Positions 17,010 through 25,536 of a stretch of 64,000 nucleotides of DNA are shown in pieces (within the stretch, counting starts at the first letter, position 1; each line of letters begins with the position of its first letter). The position numbers and the translations under genes are program-made. Under the pieces are notes generated by a model that worked only from the letters and a program-made list of their open reading frames with translations, did no database searches and was not told the origin of the DNA. The stretch comes from Paenisporosarcina antarctica (GTDB taxonomy: Bacteria > Bacillota > Bacilli > Bacillales_A > Planococcaceae): positions 1,618,001 through 1,682,000 of the forward strand of contig NZ_CP038015.1 of NCBI RefSeq assembly GCF_004367585.1, given 5' to 3'.

Positions 17010-17537
17010 TTGATAATTAATTATAAAGGGAAAACACCTGTGGTGGATCCTACAGTTTTCTTAGCTCCGGGATCTAAAATTATCGGGGAAGTTCAAGTAG
17101 GGGCAGAATCAACTATTTGGTTTAATACGGTATTACGAGGAGATGAAGGACTAATCTCTATTGGAAAAAGATGTAGCATCCAGGACAATTCAACTATTCA
17201 CTTATATGAAGATGCTCCTGTTGTAGTAGAAGATGAAGTTACAGTTGGACATAATGTCATTCTACATGGCTGTAAAGTCGGAAAACGCTCGATTATCGGT
17301 ATGGGTTCAACTATTCTTGATCATGCGGAAATAGGTGAAGAATGCATTATCGGTGCCAACACGTTAATTCCCCCAGGTAAGAAAATTCCACCCAGGTCAC
17401 TAGTTGTTGGGTCACCGGGAAAAGTTGTAAGGGAATTGAATGACAAAGATCTTGAAATGATTCAACTATCCATTGATACATATGTTCAAAAAGGATACGA
17501 TTATAGGGAAATATTTTCGAATAAAGTAAACGACTAA
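17010..17537 (+). CDS. paaY: PaaY-like gamma-carbonic anhydrase family protein
   Basis: The protein is a left-handed beta-helix trimer of the hexapeptide-repeat family, with repeats such as KIIGEV, TIWFNTVLRGDEG and TVGHNVILHGCKVG; the histidines of TVGHNVILHG are at the zinc-binding positions of the family. It resembles PaaY, a thioesterase accompanying phenylacetate degradation, and the general YrdA/CaiE proteins. The TTG at 17010 is preferred, eight bases from GGAGG at 16997-17001; an ATG upstream overlaps that site. It is transcribed toward paaX, against the rest of the island, and ends in the terminator at 17540-17572. Confidence 0.78.
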   Translation: MIINYKGKTPVVDPTVFLAPGSKIIGEVQVGAESTIWFNTVLRGDEGLISIGKRCSIQDNSTIHLYEDAPVVVEDEVTVGHNVILHGCKVGKRSIIGMGSTILDHAEIGEECIIGANTLIPPGKKIPPRSLVVGSPGKVVRELNDKDLEMIQLSIDTYVQKGYDYREIFSNKVND

Positions 17538-17539
17538 TT

Positions 17540-17572
17540 AAAAACTGGGTTGCCAATAGGCACCCAGTTTTT
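17540..17572. terminator. Bidirectional terminator between paaY and paaX
   Basis: Arms AAAAACTGGGTTGCC and GGCACCCAGTTTTT close a five-base loop, with A-rich and T-rich flanks serving the convergent genes. Confidence 0.75.
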
Positions 17573-17603
17573 AATATAAAGAAATCGATTATTTTAAAAA
17601 AAT

Positions 17604-18482
17604 TCACTCAATTATAAAGGGATGATTATCTGCATCATACGACTTGTCTTTCCTTCTCAGGTCATTATCTTCTTGGAAAACCATTTCGAAAAACTGACTA
17701 GCCGATTGCGCTAGCAACTTATAATATGACTCGAACAAAAGAGCAGCATGATTACCGTTCCATATTTCCGGTAGCAATTCTTTAGGTAGCCCTGGATCAG
17801 AAAATAGGAACTTCCGGTATTCATGAACGAGGTTTGTTCTTTCTACGAAACACTCTGCATTCGTCATTTGTCCTTTATTCATCATACTATGATGGACAAT
17901 GAATTGATTGCTATACGTCGATATGAATTCTTGATATCTTTCAGCAATTTCTTGAAGTGGCCAACTCTTTTCAACGAGTGCTCTGTCCGCTTGTGGTCCT
18001 TTATATTCAGATACGAAGAAATCTACATATGATTGAATACCGTACTTCTCGATAAGAAGGTTAACTTCCTTTTCAAGATTATTAGGTGAAATCCAGCAAC
18101 CATTTGAAAAGCTACCGAAACCACTCCATAAAAGTTCTTTACGAAGTTCATCGCGAATCTGCCTTTTTTCTTCGGGAATTGTATACATAAGAATACGCCA
18201 CTTACCATCCCAATCGTTTGGCATCAATTTGAAAATACGGATTGCCGCTTCTTCAATTCGAGTTTCTCCACGAGGGGTCATGAAATAATAGCTTTTATTC
18301 CCCTTTTTCTCGGAATCAAGCCATCCTTGCTTCATCATTCTAGAAACAGCTACACGAACAGATTGTTCATTATGACCAAACTCTTTCAATAAATGAATTA
18401 AACTCCCAATCCAAATCTTGTTTCCATAATGACGAATATAGTCGCCATATATTGTAAAAATCATTGATTGTGTATTCGCCAT
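17604..18482 (-). CDS. paaX: PaaX family transcriptional regulator of phenylacetate degradation
   Basis: In known systems PaaX represses the paa genes and is released by phenylacetyl-CoA. The protein opens with a winged-helix domain: YGDYIRHYGNKIWIGSL and the recognition segment SVRVAVSRMMKQGWLDSEK (about residues 40-60), followed by the PaaX central and C-terminal domains with WDGKWRILMYTIPEEKR. It is the last gene of the operon, about 90 bases after a hydratase gene, and that gap holds a perfect palindrome (18517-18534), suggesting its own regulated promoter. The ribosome binding site is weak, consistent with low repressor levels. Confidence 0.9.
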   Translation of the reverse strand: MANTQSMIFTIYGDYIRHYGNKIWIGSLIHLLKEFGHNEQSVRVAVSRMMKQGWLDSEKKGNKSYYFMTPRGETRIEEAAIRIFKLMPNDWDGKWRILMYTIPEEKRQIRDELRKELLWSGFGSFSNGCWISPNNLEKEVNLLIEKYGIQSYVDFFVSEYKGPQADRALVEKSWPLQEIAERYQEFISTYSNQFIVHHSMMNKGQMTNAECFVERTNLVHEYRKFLFSDPGLPKELLPEIWNGNHAALLFESYYKLLAQSASQFFEMVFQEDNDLRRKDKSYDADNHPFIIE

Positions 18483-18516
18483 GTATTCTCACTCTTTCTT
18501 CTTTACACTGATTAAC

Positions 18517-18534
18517 GATGTATCATGATACATC
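18517..18534. promoter_or_regulatory. Perfect 18-base palindrome upstream of paaX
   Basis: GATGTATCATGATACATC reads identically on both strands and lies 35 bases from the paaX start codon. It is a good candidate operator for autoregulation. A GTTATAT element at 18552-18558, also seen upstream of paaA and the ferredoxin reductase gene, lies nearby. Confidence 0.45.
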
Positions 18535-18572
18535 CCTTCCCTCATTATATAGTTATATTGCTAAAATGAAAA

Positions 18573-19349
18573 TTAATTACCTGTAAAAATCGGATCTCTT
18601 TTTTCACTGAATGCATGAAGCGCTTCCATTCGATCTTCGGTTGGGATAGTTAATTCGTAAGCTTTCGATTCAATTGCAAGTCCAGTGTGCAGGTCGGTGT
18701 TCATGCCTTGCGTAATCGCATACTTTGCTTGCGTAATTGCAACTGGTCCATTTTTCATGATATTGAATGCAAGCTGTTCACAGGTAACAAGAAGATTTTC
18801 TTTCTTCACTACTTTCAAAACGACTCCAAGATCCAAACCTTCTTCTGCTGTGAACCTTCTTGCGGTGAAAATTAGCTCTTTCGCCTTCATCTCTCCAACA
18901 AGTCTAGGGAGACGCTGCGTTCCCCCAGCTCCCGGAATGATTGCCCAACTTGTTTCAGTCAGACCCATTTTCACTCCTTCTGCTGCTATTGAGAAATCAC
19001 AAGCAATCATCAATTCAAAGCCGCCACCTAACGCATAGCCGTTGACTGCGGCTATTGTTGGTTGAGGGAGACTTGCAATGCCGTTGAATACGTCTCTGAT
19101 TTCTTTCACATTTCTTCGAACTTCAGTTTCATTTAAAGTTTTCCGCTCTTTCAAATCAGCTCCAGCACTAAATGATTTATCTCCTGCTCCAGTAAAAATG
19201 ACCACTTTAACTTCTGAATCAAGAGAAATCGAGTCAGTCACTTCCTTAAGCTCATGAAGTGTTTGGTAATTAAAGCAATTTAATGATTCTTCTCGGTTAA
19301 TGGTCACATAGGCAATGTTGTTTTGCTTTCTATATAAAATAGTTGTCAT
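18573..19349 (-). CDS. paaF: Enoyl-CoA hydratase, PaaF-like
   Basis: A crotonase-fold enzyme (258 residues). Both catalytic glutamates are present: in GGGFELMIACDF (about residue 109) and in GLTETSWAIIPGAGGTQRL (about 129), so it can hydrate enoyl-CoA. The segment resembles AUH-type hydratases. In the pathway it would hydrate 2,3-dehydroadipyl-CoA before PaaH and PaaJ, or serve in ring opening. Which of the two full hydratases in this operon is the true PaaF is not settled. AAAAGGAG precedes the ATG, and a stem-loop of about 55 bases separates it from paaJ. Confidence 0.75.
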   Translation of the reverse strand: MTTILYRKQNNIAYVTINREESLNCFNYQTLHELKEVTDSISLDSEVKVVIFTGAGDKSFSAGADLKERKTLNETEVRRNVKEIRDVFNGIASLPQPTIAAVNGYALGGGFELMIACDFSIAAEGVKMGLTETSWAIIPGAGGTQRLPRLVGEMKAKELIFTARRFTAEEGLDLGVVLKVVKKENLLVTCEQLAFNIMKNGPVAITQAKYAITQGMNTDLHTGLAIESKAYELTIPTEDRMEALHAFSEKRDPIFTGN

Positions 19350-19379
19350 ATATTTAGTCTCCTTTTCGAATGGAAAAAC

Positions 19380-19434
19380 TGTCCTACTCCTGCCACAGAT
19401 CTACTTAAAAATGTCTGGGCTTGAGGGACAGCCT
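19380..19434 (-). other. Intercistronic stem-loop within the paa operon
   Basis: CTGTCC near 19380 and GGACAG near 19429 close a long imperfect stem with further pairing (CTC with GAG, and GCC-CAGA with TCTGGGC). It lacks a T-run in the direction of transcription, so it may be a processing or mRNA stability element between paaJ and paaF. Confidence 0.4.
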
Positions 19435-19445
19435 TTATATAATGA

Positions 19446-20651
19446 TTATTCGTTTACATTCTCAATAATTGCAGCAATTCCCTGACCAACTCCGATACAC
19501 ATCGTTGCTAGACCGTATTTAACATTTTGTTTTTTCATTTCATATAGAAGTGTCGTTAAAATACGTGCGCCACTAGCACCAAGAGGATGTCCAAACGCAA
19601 TTGCTCCACCGTTTACATTTACGATTTTGTCGTCTAATTCTAACTGTTGTATACATTCAAGTGATTGTGAAGCAAAGGCTTCATTCAATTCCACAAGACC
19701 AAGGTCATTTGTCGTGAGTCCTGCACGTTCCAGTACTTTTCTAGAAGCGAAAATTGGACCAAGACCCATTACATCTGGTTCGAGTCCAGCTGTTGCTCCA
19801 GCGACGTATCGAGCTAGTGGTTTGAAATTCAATTCTTTTGCTTTTTGGGCACTCATAAGGAGTAAAGCAGACGCACCATCATTCACGCCAGAAGCGTTAC
19901 CTGCTGTAACGGTGCCACCATCAAATATTGGTTTCAGCTTAGCAAGTTTCTCAAGCGTTGTATCAGGACGAGGATGTTCATCTTGATCTACAGTAATTTT
20001 GTTACCTTTCCGGTCTATATAGACCACCGGGACGATTTCTTCAGCGAATCGATTTTCATCCATCGCTTTTTTTGCTAGTTGTTGACTTTTATAAGCAAAT
20101 AAATCTTGATTTTCTCTAGTTATATTATAACGCTGCGCAACCGTTTCAGCTGTTTGTGGCATAGAATCTGTGCCATACATCTCTTTTAGCTTATTATTGG
20201 TAAATCGCCAGCCGATTGTTGTATCTTGTAGGTCCATATTGCCTCGTCCAAAGGCTTTATCAGGCTTAGCCATAACGAGCGGCGCACGCGTCATACTTTC
20301 TGTTCCTCCAGCAATGTAAATATCGCCATCGCCTACTGCGATAGCTCTTGCTGCATACATTACGGCGTCGAGTCCTGAACCGCAAAGACGATTAATAGTG
20401 GTCCCTGCCACTTCGACAGGAAGACCAGCGAGCAATGCTGACATTCGCGCAACATTGCGATTATCTTCTCCTGCTTGATTTGCATTTCCAAATATAACTT
20501 CTTCAATTTCACTTGTCAGAAGGTTTGGATTCCGTTCGACAAGAGCCTTAATAACGACAGCTCCAAGGTCATCGGGACGTACATCTTTTAACGCGCCATT
20601 ATATCTTCCGATTGGTGTACGAACAGCATCTACTATAACGACCTCTATCAT
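19446..20651 (-). CDS. paaJ: Acetyl-CoA acyltransferase, 3-oxoadipyl-CoA thiolase
   Basis: A 401-residue thiolase with the nucleophilic cysteine in RLCGSGLDAVMYA (about residue 88), the catalytic His in GGAIAFGHPLGASGARI (about 350) and the second cysteine in CIGVGQG (about 386). In the pathway it cleaves 3-oxo-5,6-dehydrosuberyl-CoA and 3-oxoadipyl-CoA, releasing acetyl-CoA and finally succinyl-CoA. The start codon overlaps the paaH stop by four bases, so the two are coupled. Sequence alone does not distinguish it from a short-chain beta-ketothiolase, but the operon does. Confidence 0.88.
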   Translation of the reverse strand: MIEVVIVDAVRTPIGRYNGALKDVRPDDLGAVVIKALVERNPNLLTSEIEEVIFGNANQAGEDNRNVARMSALLAGLPVEVAGTTINRLCGSGLDAVMYAARAIAVGDGDIYIAGGTESMTRAPLVMAKPDKAFGRGNMDLQDTTIGWRFTNNKLKEMYGTDSMPQTAETVAQRYNITRENQDLFAYKSQQLAKKAMDENRFAEEIVPVVYIDRKGNKITVDQDEHPRPDTTLEKLAKLKPIFDGGTVTAGNASGVNDGASALLLMSAQKAKELNFKPLARYVAGATAGLEPDVMGLGPIFASRKVLERAGLTTNDLGLVELNEAFASQSLECIQQLELDDKIVNVNGGAIAFGHPLGASGARILTTLLYEMKKQNVKYGLATMCIGVGQGIAAIIENVNE

Positions 20652-21517
20652 TTCGTAACCAACTCTTCTATTGTATAGTCATATACACCTTTGCCGCTTT
20701 TTCGTCCTAGGCGTCCAGCTTTTACATATTGTTCTAGAAGTGGCGCAGGACGATATTTTTCTCCAAGTTTTTCATGTAAGTATTTCAAGTTACTTAAACG
20801 TGTGTCGAGTCCGACGAGATCCACAAGTTCGAATGGTCCCATTGGATAATTTAAACCTAACTTAATTGCTTTATCTATTTCTTCTGGCGTTCCTAGGCCT
20901 TCTTGGAGCATGTAAAAGGCTTCGTTACCAACAAGCGCACTTATTCGGCTTGTGACGAATCCTGGAAATTCATTAATAACGACGGTTTCTTTGCCCATTT
21001 TCTCAGCTACTTCTCTAATTCTTTGGGCTGTCTCATCGCTCGTTTCCAAGCCCCTTACAATTTCTACAAGAGGCATTTTATGTACAGGATTAAAAAAATG
21101 CATTGCAATTGTTTTATCTGGTCGTTTACCAAAAGAAGCGATTTCAGTCGGGCTCATCGTTGATGTATTTGTTGCAAAATAACATTCAGAAGATGCATGT
21201 TCTTCAATTGTTTCCATCACTTGCTTTTTTATAGCCATTTTTTCAGGGACAGCTTCAATAATTAAATCTGCGTACCCAGCTGCTTTGGGTAAGTCGCTTT
21301 CATAACTTAAATTCTGGCGAGCTTGGTTGACTTGATCTACTGAAATCTTTCCACGCGCAAGACCCTTTTCGAAAATATTATCAATTTCTTGCTTTGCATT
21401 TTGCAATGCAGATTCATTAATGTCAACAACTGTCATAGTGTACCCACCAACTGCGCCGACATATGCTATTCCCCTGCCCATCACTCCTGAACCGACGACA
21501 ACGATATGTTTAATCAT
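20648..21517 (-). CDS. paaH: 3-hydroxyacyl-CoA dehydrogenase
   Basis: The NAD-binding Rossmann motif VVGSGVMGRGIAYVGA is at the N-terminus, followed by HFFNPVHKMPLVE (about residue 138, catalytic His) and the C-terminal helical domain with GFVTSRI and YPMGPFELVDLVGLD. It oxidises 3-hydroxyadipyl-CoA to 3-oxoadipyl-CoA. AAGGAGG stands before its ATG, and it is separated from the aldehyde dehydrogenase gene by a hairpin (21550-21580). The strong ribosome binding site and coupled paaJ suggest robust expression. Confidence 0.9.
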   Translation of the reverse strand: MIKHIVVVGSGVMGRGIAYVGAVGGYTMTVVDINESALQNAKQEIDNIFEKGLARGKISVDQVNQARQNLSYESDLPKAAGYADLIIEAVPEKMAIKKQVMETIEEHASSECYFATNTSTMSPTEIASFGKRPDKTIAMHFFNPVHKMPLVEIVRGLETSDETAQRIREVAEKMGKETVVINEFPGFVTSRISALVGNEAFYMLQEGLGTPEEIDKAIKLGLNYPMGPFELVDLVGLDTRLSNLKYLHEKLGEKYRPAPLLEQYVKAGRLGRKSGKGVYDYTIEELVTK

Positions 21518-21549
21518 TATTTCACTCCTCCTTATTATAATGAAAGAAT

Positions 21550-21580
21550 ACGGACAGAGGTTTTAAAAAACCCTGTCCGT
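21550..21580 (-). other. Intercistronic hairpin between aldehyde dehydrogenase and paaH
   Basis: ACGGACAG-A-GGTTTT pairs with AAAACC-C-TGTCCGT around a two-base loop. It lacks a clear T-run after the stem in the direction of transcription, so partial termination or mRNA processing is as likely as full termination. Confidence 0.45.
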
Positions 21581-21595
21581 AACTTCATTTATTTA

Positions 21596-23119
21596 TTACA
21601 GTCCAAAGGGATTCAGAGGACGGCTACCGTAGTATGATAGTATGCTTTTCGTTTCTGAGTAGAGATCAAGTGTTTCAATACACAACTCGCGTCCGAATCC
21701 AGATTGCTTATAGCCACCGAATGGCGTTCCAGGAAATGCAGAAAATGGGCAGTTTATCATGACGATTCCTGCTTGTATCTGATTTGCAACACGTGTCGCA
21801 CGTGCCCCGTCTTTTGACCAAACAGCTGAACCTAAGCCAAATTCTGTATCGTTTGCTAATCGAATTGCTTCTTTTTCATCTTTAAACTTCATAACAACGA
21901 CTACTGGTCCGAAAATCTCTTCTTTAACAATTGACATGTCATGATTAACGTTTGAGATGATTGTCGGCTCGTACCAGTATCCATTTTCGTAGCCTTCAGG
22001 TTTTGCAACATTACCGCCTGCAAGGATTTCTGCTCCTTCTTTCTTAGCGGATTGAACATAACCGTCAATTGTATCGAGTTGCCCTTGATCGATAATTGCA
22101 CCCATATGTGTTGTTTTATCAAATGGGTTGCCTAACTGTAATTTTTTTGTTTTTTCTACAAACTTGCTCATGAATTCATCGTAAATATCTTCATGGACGT
22201 ATAACCGTGAACGAGCTTCACATGATTGACCTGAGTTGTAGAAAATTCCAAATAAAGAGCCATCAACTGCAGCATCGATATCCGCATCTTCAAATACGAG
22301 ACTCGGTGATTTACCGCCAAGTTCAAGTGTGACTCGTTTTAACGTTTGAGAAGCTTTGCCCATGATGTCTTTCCCGATAGGAGTTGAACCTGTAAATGCC
22401 ACTTTATCTACTTTTGGATGCTCAACTAAAAAGTTTCCTACATCAGCACCAGAGCCAGGAATAACGTTTACTACACCTGCAGGTACACCTGCTTCAAGAC
22501 AAATTTCTCCCAGGATAATAGCCGTTAAAGGAGTGAGAGATGCCGGTTTAACAATAACAGAACATCCTACCGCAATAGCAGGTGCCACTTTCCAAGCAGC
22601 CATCATGAGCGGATAGTTCCACGGAATGATTTGGGCGCAAACGCCTACGGGCTCTTTTTCAGTGTAGTTGTGAAATTGACCAGGTACGTTGTTTACTGTT
22701 CCACGATGCCCAACGATGGCGCCTGCATAAAACTCGAAATCTTCAATAGCTTGTGTGACTTGACCTTGTGCTGCATGAAGAGATTTACCAGTATCTAGTA
22801 TTTCCAATTCAACGATTTCGTTGAAGCGAGTACGCATAATAGCGGAAATTTTATTCAATACTTGTGCACGTCGGCCAATCGGGTACTTCTTCCATTTACC
22901 GTTATCAAACGCATCACGAGCCGCTGCTACTGCATTATTTGCATCTTCTTTTGATGCTTTTGCGACTTCAGCGATCAGTTCACCAGTTGCTGGATTATAT
23001 GTTTTAATTGTTTCACCTGTACTACTTTTCACTTTTTCTCCATTAATAATTAAATGATAAAATTCACGTTTCGTCGATTCTTGCTCAATTTTATTTTCTC
23101 TAGTTACTGTCATATTCAT
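21596..23119 (-). CDS. Aldehyde dehydrogenase of the paa operon
   Basis: A 507-residue NAD(P)-dependent aldehyde dehydrogenase, with the catalytic Glu in LELGGKSPSLVFEDAD (about residue 275) and Cys in FYNSGQSCEARSRLY (about 309), plus the EEIFGPVV cofactor motif. In this operon it most likely does the oxidation carried out by the N-terminal half of E. coli PaaZ (the aldehyde formed on ring opening of oxepin-CoA). Phenylacetaldehyde dehydrogenase is a possible alternative. There is no hydratase domain in this protein. The start could be 23113 rather than 23119, because the GGGGGAG site is closer to the first ATG than usual. Confidence 0.85.
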   Translation of the reverse strand: MNMTVTRENKIEQESTKREFYHLIINGEKVKSSTGETIKTYNPATGELIAEVAKASKEDANNAVAAARDAFDNGKWKKYPIGRRAQVLNKISAIMRTRFNEIVELEILDTGKSLHAAQGQVTQAIEDFEFYAGAIVGHRGTVNNVPGQFHNYTEKEPVGVCAQIIPWNYPLMMAAWKVAPAIAVGCSVIVKPASLTPLTAIILGEICLEAGVPAGVVNVIPGSGADVGNFLVEHPKVDKVAFTGSTPIGKDIMGKASQTLKRVTLELGGKSPSLVFEDADIDAAVDGSLFGIFYNSGQSCEARSRLYVHEDIYDEFMSKFVEKTKKLQLGNPFDKTTHMGAIIDQGQLDTIDGYVQSAKKEGAEILAGGNVAKPEGYENGYWYEPTIISNVNHDMSIVKEEIFGPVVVVMKFKDEKEAIRLANDTEFGLGSAVWSKDGARATRVANQIQAGIVMINCPFSAFPGTPFGGYKQSGFGRELCIETLDLYSETKSILSYYGSRPLNPFGL

Positions 23120-23127
23120 TACTCCCC

Positions 23128-23901
23128 CTATTGACCTGAATAAACAGGTTTTCTTTTTCCCATAAATGCATTGATGCCTTCGCGATGATCGTTTGTTAAG
23201 CCTGCTATTCGCTGACCTTGTGCTTCTTGCTCAAGGTAATCTTCAAAAGAAAGTTCTGTAACCGCTTTCAATGAACGTTTAATTAACCCAATTGCTTTTG
23301 TTGGTAATGCAGCAAGGCGTGTTGCAAATGCATGAACATCTTCTTCCCATGTTTCCACTGAAATAAGTCGATTTGCCAGACCCATATCTACTGCATCAGC
23401 CGCAGATACTTTTTCTCCCAAAATAGATAATTCTGCAGCTTTAGCCTGCCCGACTAACTGTGTTAAATAATAGAGATTTCCAGAATCAGGTATGAGACCA
23501 ACATGTACGAAAGCGTTTAAAAAACTAGCACGTTCCGAAACAAGCCTGAAATCACAAGCAAGTGCAAGGCTGAACCCCGCGCCAGCTGCAACACCGTTAA
23601 TTGCTCCGATAATCGGTTTTTCACATTTTCTAATTTGCATAATCATTGGACCGTAATGATCTCTTAACACTTGGCCATGATCCATATTCTCATCGACTTC
23701 TGATAAATCCTGACCTGAACAAAATGCCCGTCCTTCACCTGAAATAACAACGCAGCGAACTTGGTCATCACTCGAGGCTGCTTTGATCGCATCTTTAACT
23801 TCACGGTTCATTTGTGCAATAAATGCATTCAGTTTGGTAGGTCTATTTAAATAAAGCCATGCAATTCCATCTTTGACATCATAGCGAATTGTCTCAAACA
23901 T
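23128..23901 (-). CDS. paaG: PaaG, 1,2-epoxyphenylacetyl-CoA isomerase
   Basis: A crotonase-fold enzyme (257 residues) that lacks the first hydratase glutamate (GAGFSLALACDFRL has serine there) but carries the isomerase-type Asp in LIPDSGNLYYLT (about residue 139), as in E. coli PaaG. It should convert the ring epoxide to oxepin-CoA and shift double bonds. The ribosome binding site AAGGAGG is strong and the gene sits between hydratase and aldehyde dehydrogenase, with a 12-base gap on the hydratase side. Confidence 0.85.
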   Translation of the reverse strand: MFETIRYDVKDGIAWLYLNRPTKLNAFIAQMNREVKDAIKAASSDDQVRCVVISGEGRAFCSGQDLSEVDENMDHGQVLRDHYGPMIMQIRKCEKPIIGAINGVAAGAGFSLALACDFRLVSERASFLNAFVHVGLIPDSGNLYYLTQLVGQAKAAELSILGEKVSAADAVDMGLANRLISVETWEEDVHAFATRLAALPTKAIGLIKRSLKAVTELSFEDYLEQEAQGQRIAGLTNDHREGINAFMGKRKPVYSGQ

Positions 23902-23913
23902 TCAAGAACCTCC

Positions 23914-24690
23914 TTACTTCCCTTGATAATCTGGTATTCTTTTTTCAATAAAAGCATTCATACCTTCTTTTTGATCTTGAGTTGCGAACAACAGGTAGAA
24001 GTTTTTTCGTTCATATTGCATTCCTTCATATAAAGAAGAGTCCACTGCTTTATTCACCGAGTCTTTTATCAGACGCATGGACAGTGGTGGTTGTTTAGAG
24101 AGTCTGCCTGCAAACTTCATCGTTTCTTCCATTAAAAGTTCTGGTGCTACTATTTTATTAATGATTCCATGTTTTAGAGCTACTTCCACAGAAATACGTT
24201 CTCCAGTCCAAAGCCATTCTAATGCTTTTGTGCGCCCAACAAGTTTAGTTAATCGCTGCGTTCCACCTGCACCAGGCATTACGCCAAGACCTACTTCTGG
24301 AAATGCAAATTCGGTATTACTTGCTGATATTAGTACATCACAGCAAAGAGCAAGCTCGAATCCACCACCGAAAACAAACCCATGGACCGCGCCAATAATT
24401 GGCTTTTTAATAAGTGCTAAACGATCCCATTCGGCAAATTGATTCAATAACTCCAGACTGATTGGATTAGCTTCAGTCATTTCATCGATGTCTGCTCCCG
24501 CTGAAAAGGCTCGACCTTTTCCAGTCAGTACGATGATACGGATAGTTTCGTTACGATCAAATGCTTCCATTGCTACAACTATTTCACTTATCATTTTCGT
24601 ATTCAAAGAATTTAATTGACGGGGACGATTCAGTTCAATTACAGCAGTGCTTCCCCTTAAGTAGGTTTCAATGAAATCAAAATTGCTCAT
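23914..24690 (-). CDS. Enoyl-CoA hydratase/isomerase, second crotonase of the paa operon
   Basis: Both hydratase glutamates are visible, in GFVFGGGFELALCCDVL (about residue 112) and FPEVGLGVMPGAGGTQRL (about 132), so it should hydrate an enoyl-CoA. It overlaps the EthD-like gene (TAATG) and precedes paaG. With the hydratase at 18573 it gives the operon two full hydratases, whereas E. coli has PaaF plus the hydratase domain of PaaZ. One of them may therefore act in hydrolytic ring opening, which is an inference. Either may be the true PaaF. Confidence 0.8.
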   Translation of the reverse strand: MSNFDFIETYLRGSTAVIELNRPRQLNSLNTKMISEIVVAMEAFDRNETIRIIVLTGKGRAFSAGADIDEMTEANPISLELLNQFAEWDRLALIKKPIIGAVHGFVFGGGFELALCCDVLISASNTEFAFPEVGLGVMPGAGGTQRLTKLVGRTKALEWLWTGERISVEVALKHGIINKIVAPELLMEETMKFAGRLSKQPPLSMRLIKDSVNKAVDSSLYEGMQYERKNFYLLFATQDQKEGMNAFIEKRIPDYQGK

Positions 24691-24992
24691 TAAGCATCTT
24701 CACCAATCATTAATGTGACTAGATTCCCTGCAAATCCCATCAAATCCTTGCCAGAAGCTTTCCCTTCAGCTGAGCGTAAACCTTGCTGCAATGCCTCCAA
24801 GTTATCGTAAGTCATCTCACATGTAAGGTAATATTTCCCTTCTCCACCCATTGGAGATCCTGTAACTTTAGTCACTTTCATTTCACGAAGTCCAGGAATT
24901 TTCGCTGTTAGGGGTCCATGTACATTAAAATAGTGATTATCAAATTCCTCTTTGTTTTCAGGGTGTTTATATAATGCGATTAATTTAGCCAT
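24690..24992 (-). CDS. EthD family protein in the paa operon
   Basis: A 100-residue protein of the EthD family, small dimeric alpha-beta barrels (ferredoxin-like fold). Visible marks are the N-terminal LIALYKHPENKEEFDNHYFN with HGPLTAKIPGL, the usual EthD pattern. Relatives accompany ring degradation or ether catabolism without a well-defined catalytic role. GAGGAGA stands before the ATG, and its stop overlaps the next gene's start. Its place between paaD and the hydratase suggests a role with the ring-opening steps, perhaps in protecting or channelling reactive intermediates. Confidence 0.8.
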   Translation of the reverse strand: MAKLIALYKHPENKEEFDNHYFNVHGPLTAKIPGLREMKVTKVTGSPMGGEGKYYLTCEMTYDNLEALQQGLRSAEGKASGKDLMGFAGNLVTLMIGEDA

Positions 24993-25010
24993 TTTACTAT
25001 TCTCCTCACT

Positions 25011-25511
25011 TTACATTAGTGTAGAAACAGGTTTCATTGCTTCAAATACGTTTTTACAACTCTTACAATACAAAATACTTCTGCATGCAGTAGGTCCGAA
25101 AATATTATCCATTGTCACATATGTAGATCCACAATATGCGCAATCCACGTGCCAAGAACCGTCTTCTTCAAAATGACGAGGTGGTGGAGCAATTCCAAAC
25201 TTCCGCAAATTCACATGTCCTTTTTCTGTAATACGGTCTGACGTCCATGGAGGGTGGAAGACGAAATCTACTTCAACATTGCCCACTTCCGGCAATTTTT
25301 TGAGAGCATTCATTGTATTTAATTTAATAATCTCAAGTGCTGGGCATCCTAAGAAAGTCGGAAGTAAAACTACTTTTACGTTATTTCCTTGTGTGGTGAC
25401 TTCTTCCACCATTCCTAGGTCAATAATGCTGACAGAGTCAATTTCAGGATCTTTTACATTCATTAATACTTGATATACGAGCTCCGTAGAAACTTCGACA
25501 AGTTTAGTCAT
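25011..25511 (-). CDS. paaD: PaaD, epoxidase maturation protein
   Basis: A MIP18/DUF59 domain protein needed in known systems for PaaABC activity, probably in iron or Fe-S maturation. The N-terminal domain (VKDPEIDSVSIIDLGMVEEV, PTFLGCPALEII) is followed by a C-terminal zinc-binding region with CAYCG and CKSC (about residues 121 and 145-148). The correct start is the ATG at 25511 preceded by AAAGGAGT; a longer reading frame upstream overlaps paaC and has no translation signals. Length (166) is near the family norm. Confidence 0.88.
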   Translation of the reverse strand: MTKLVEVSTELVYQVLMNVKDPEIDSVSIIDLGMVEEVTTQGNNVKVVLLPTFLGCPALEIIKLNTMNALKKLPEVGNVEVDFVFHPPWTSDRITEKGHVNLRKFGIAPPPRHFEEDGSWHVDCAYCGSTYVTMDNIFGPTACRSILYCKSCKNVFEAMKPVSTLM

Positions 25512-25536
25512 TACGATACTCCTTTCCATATACTGA

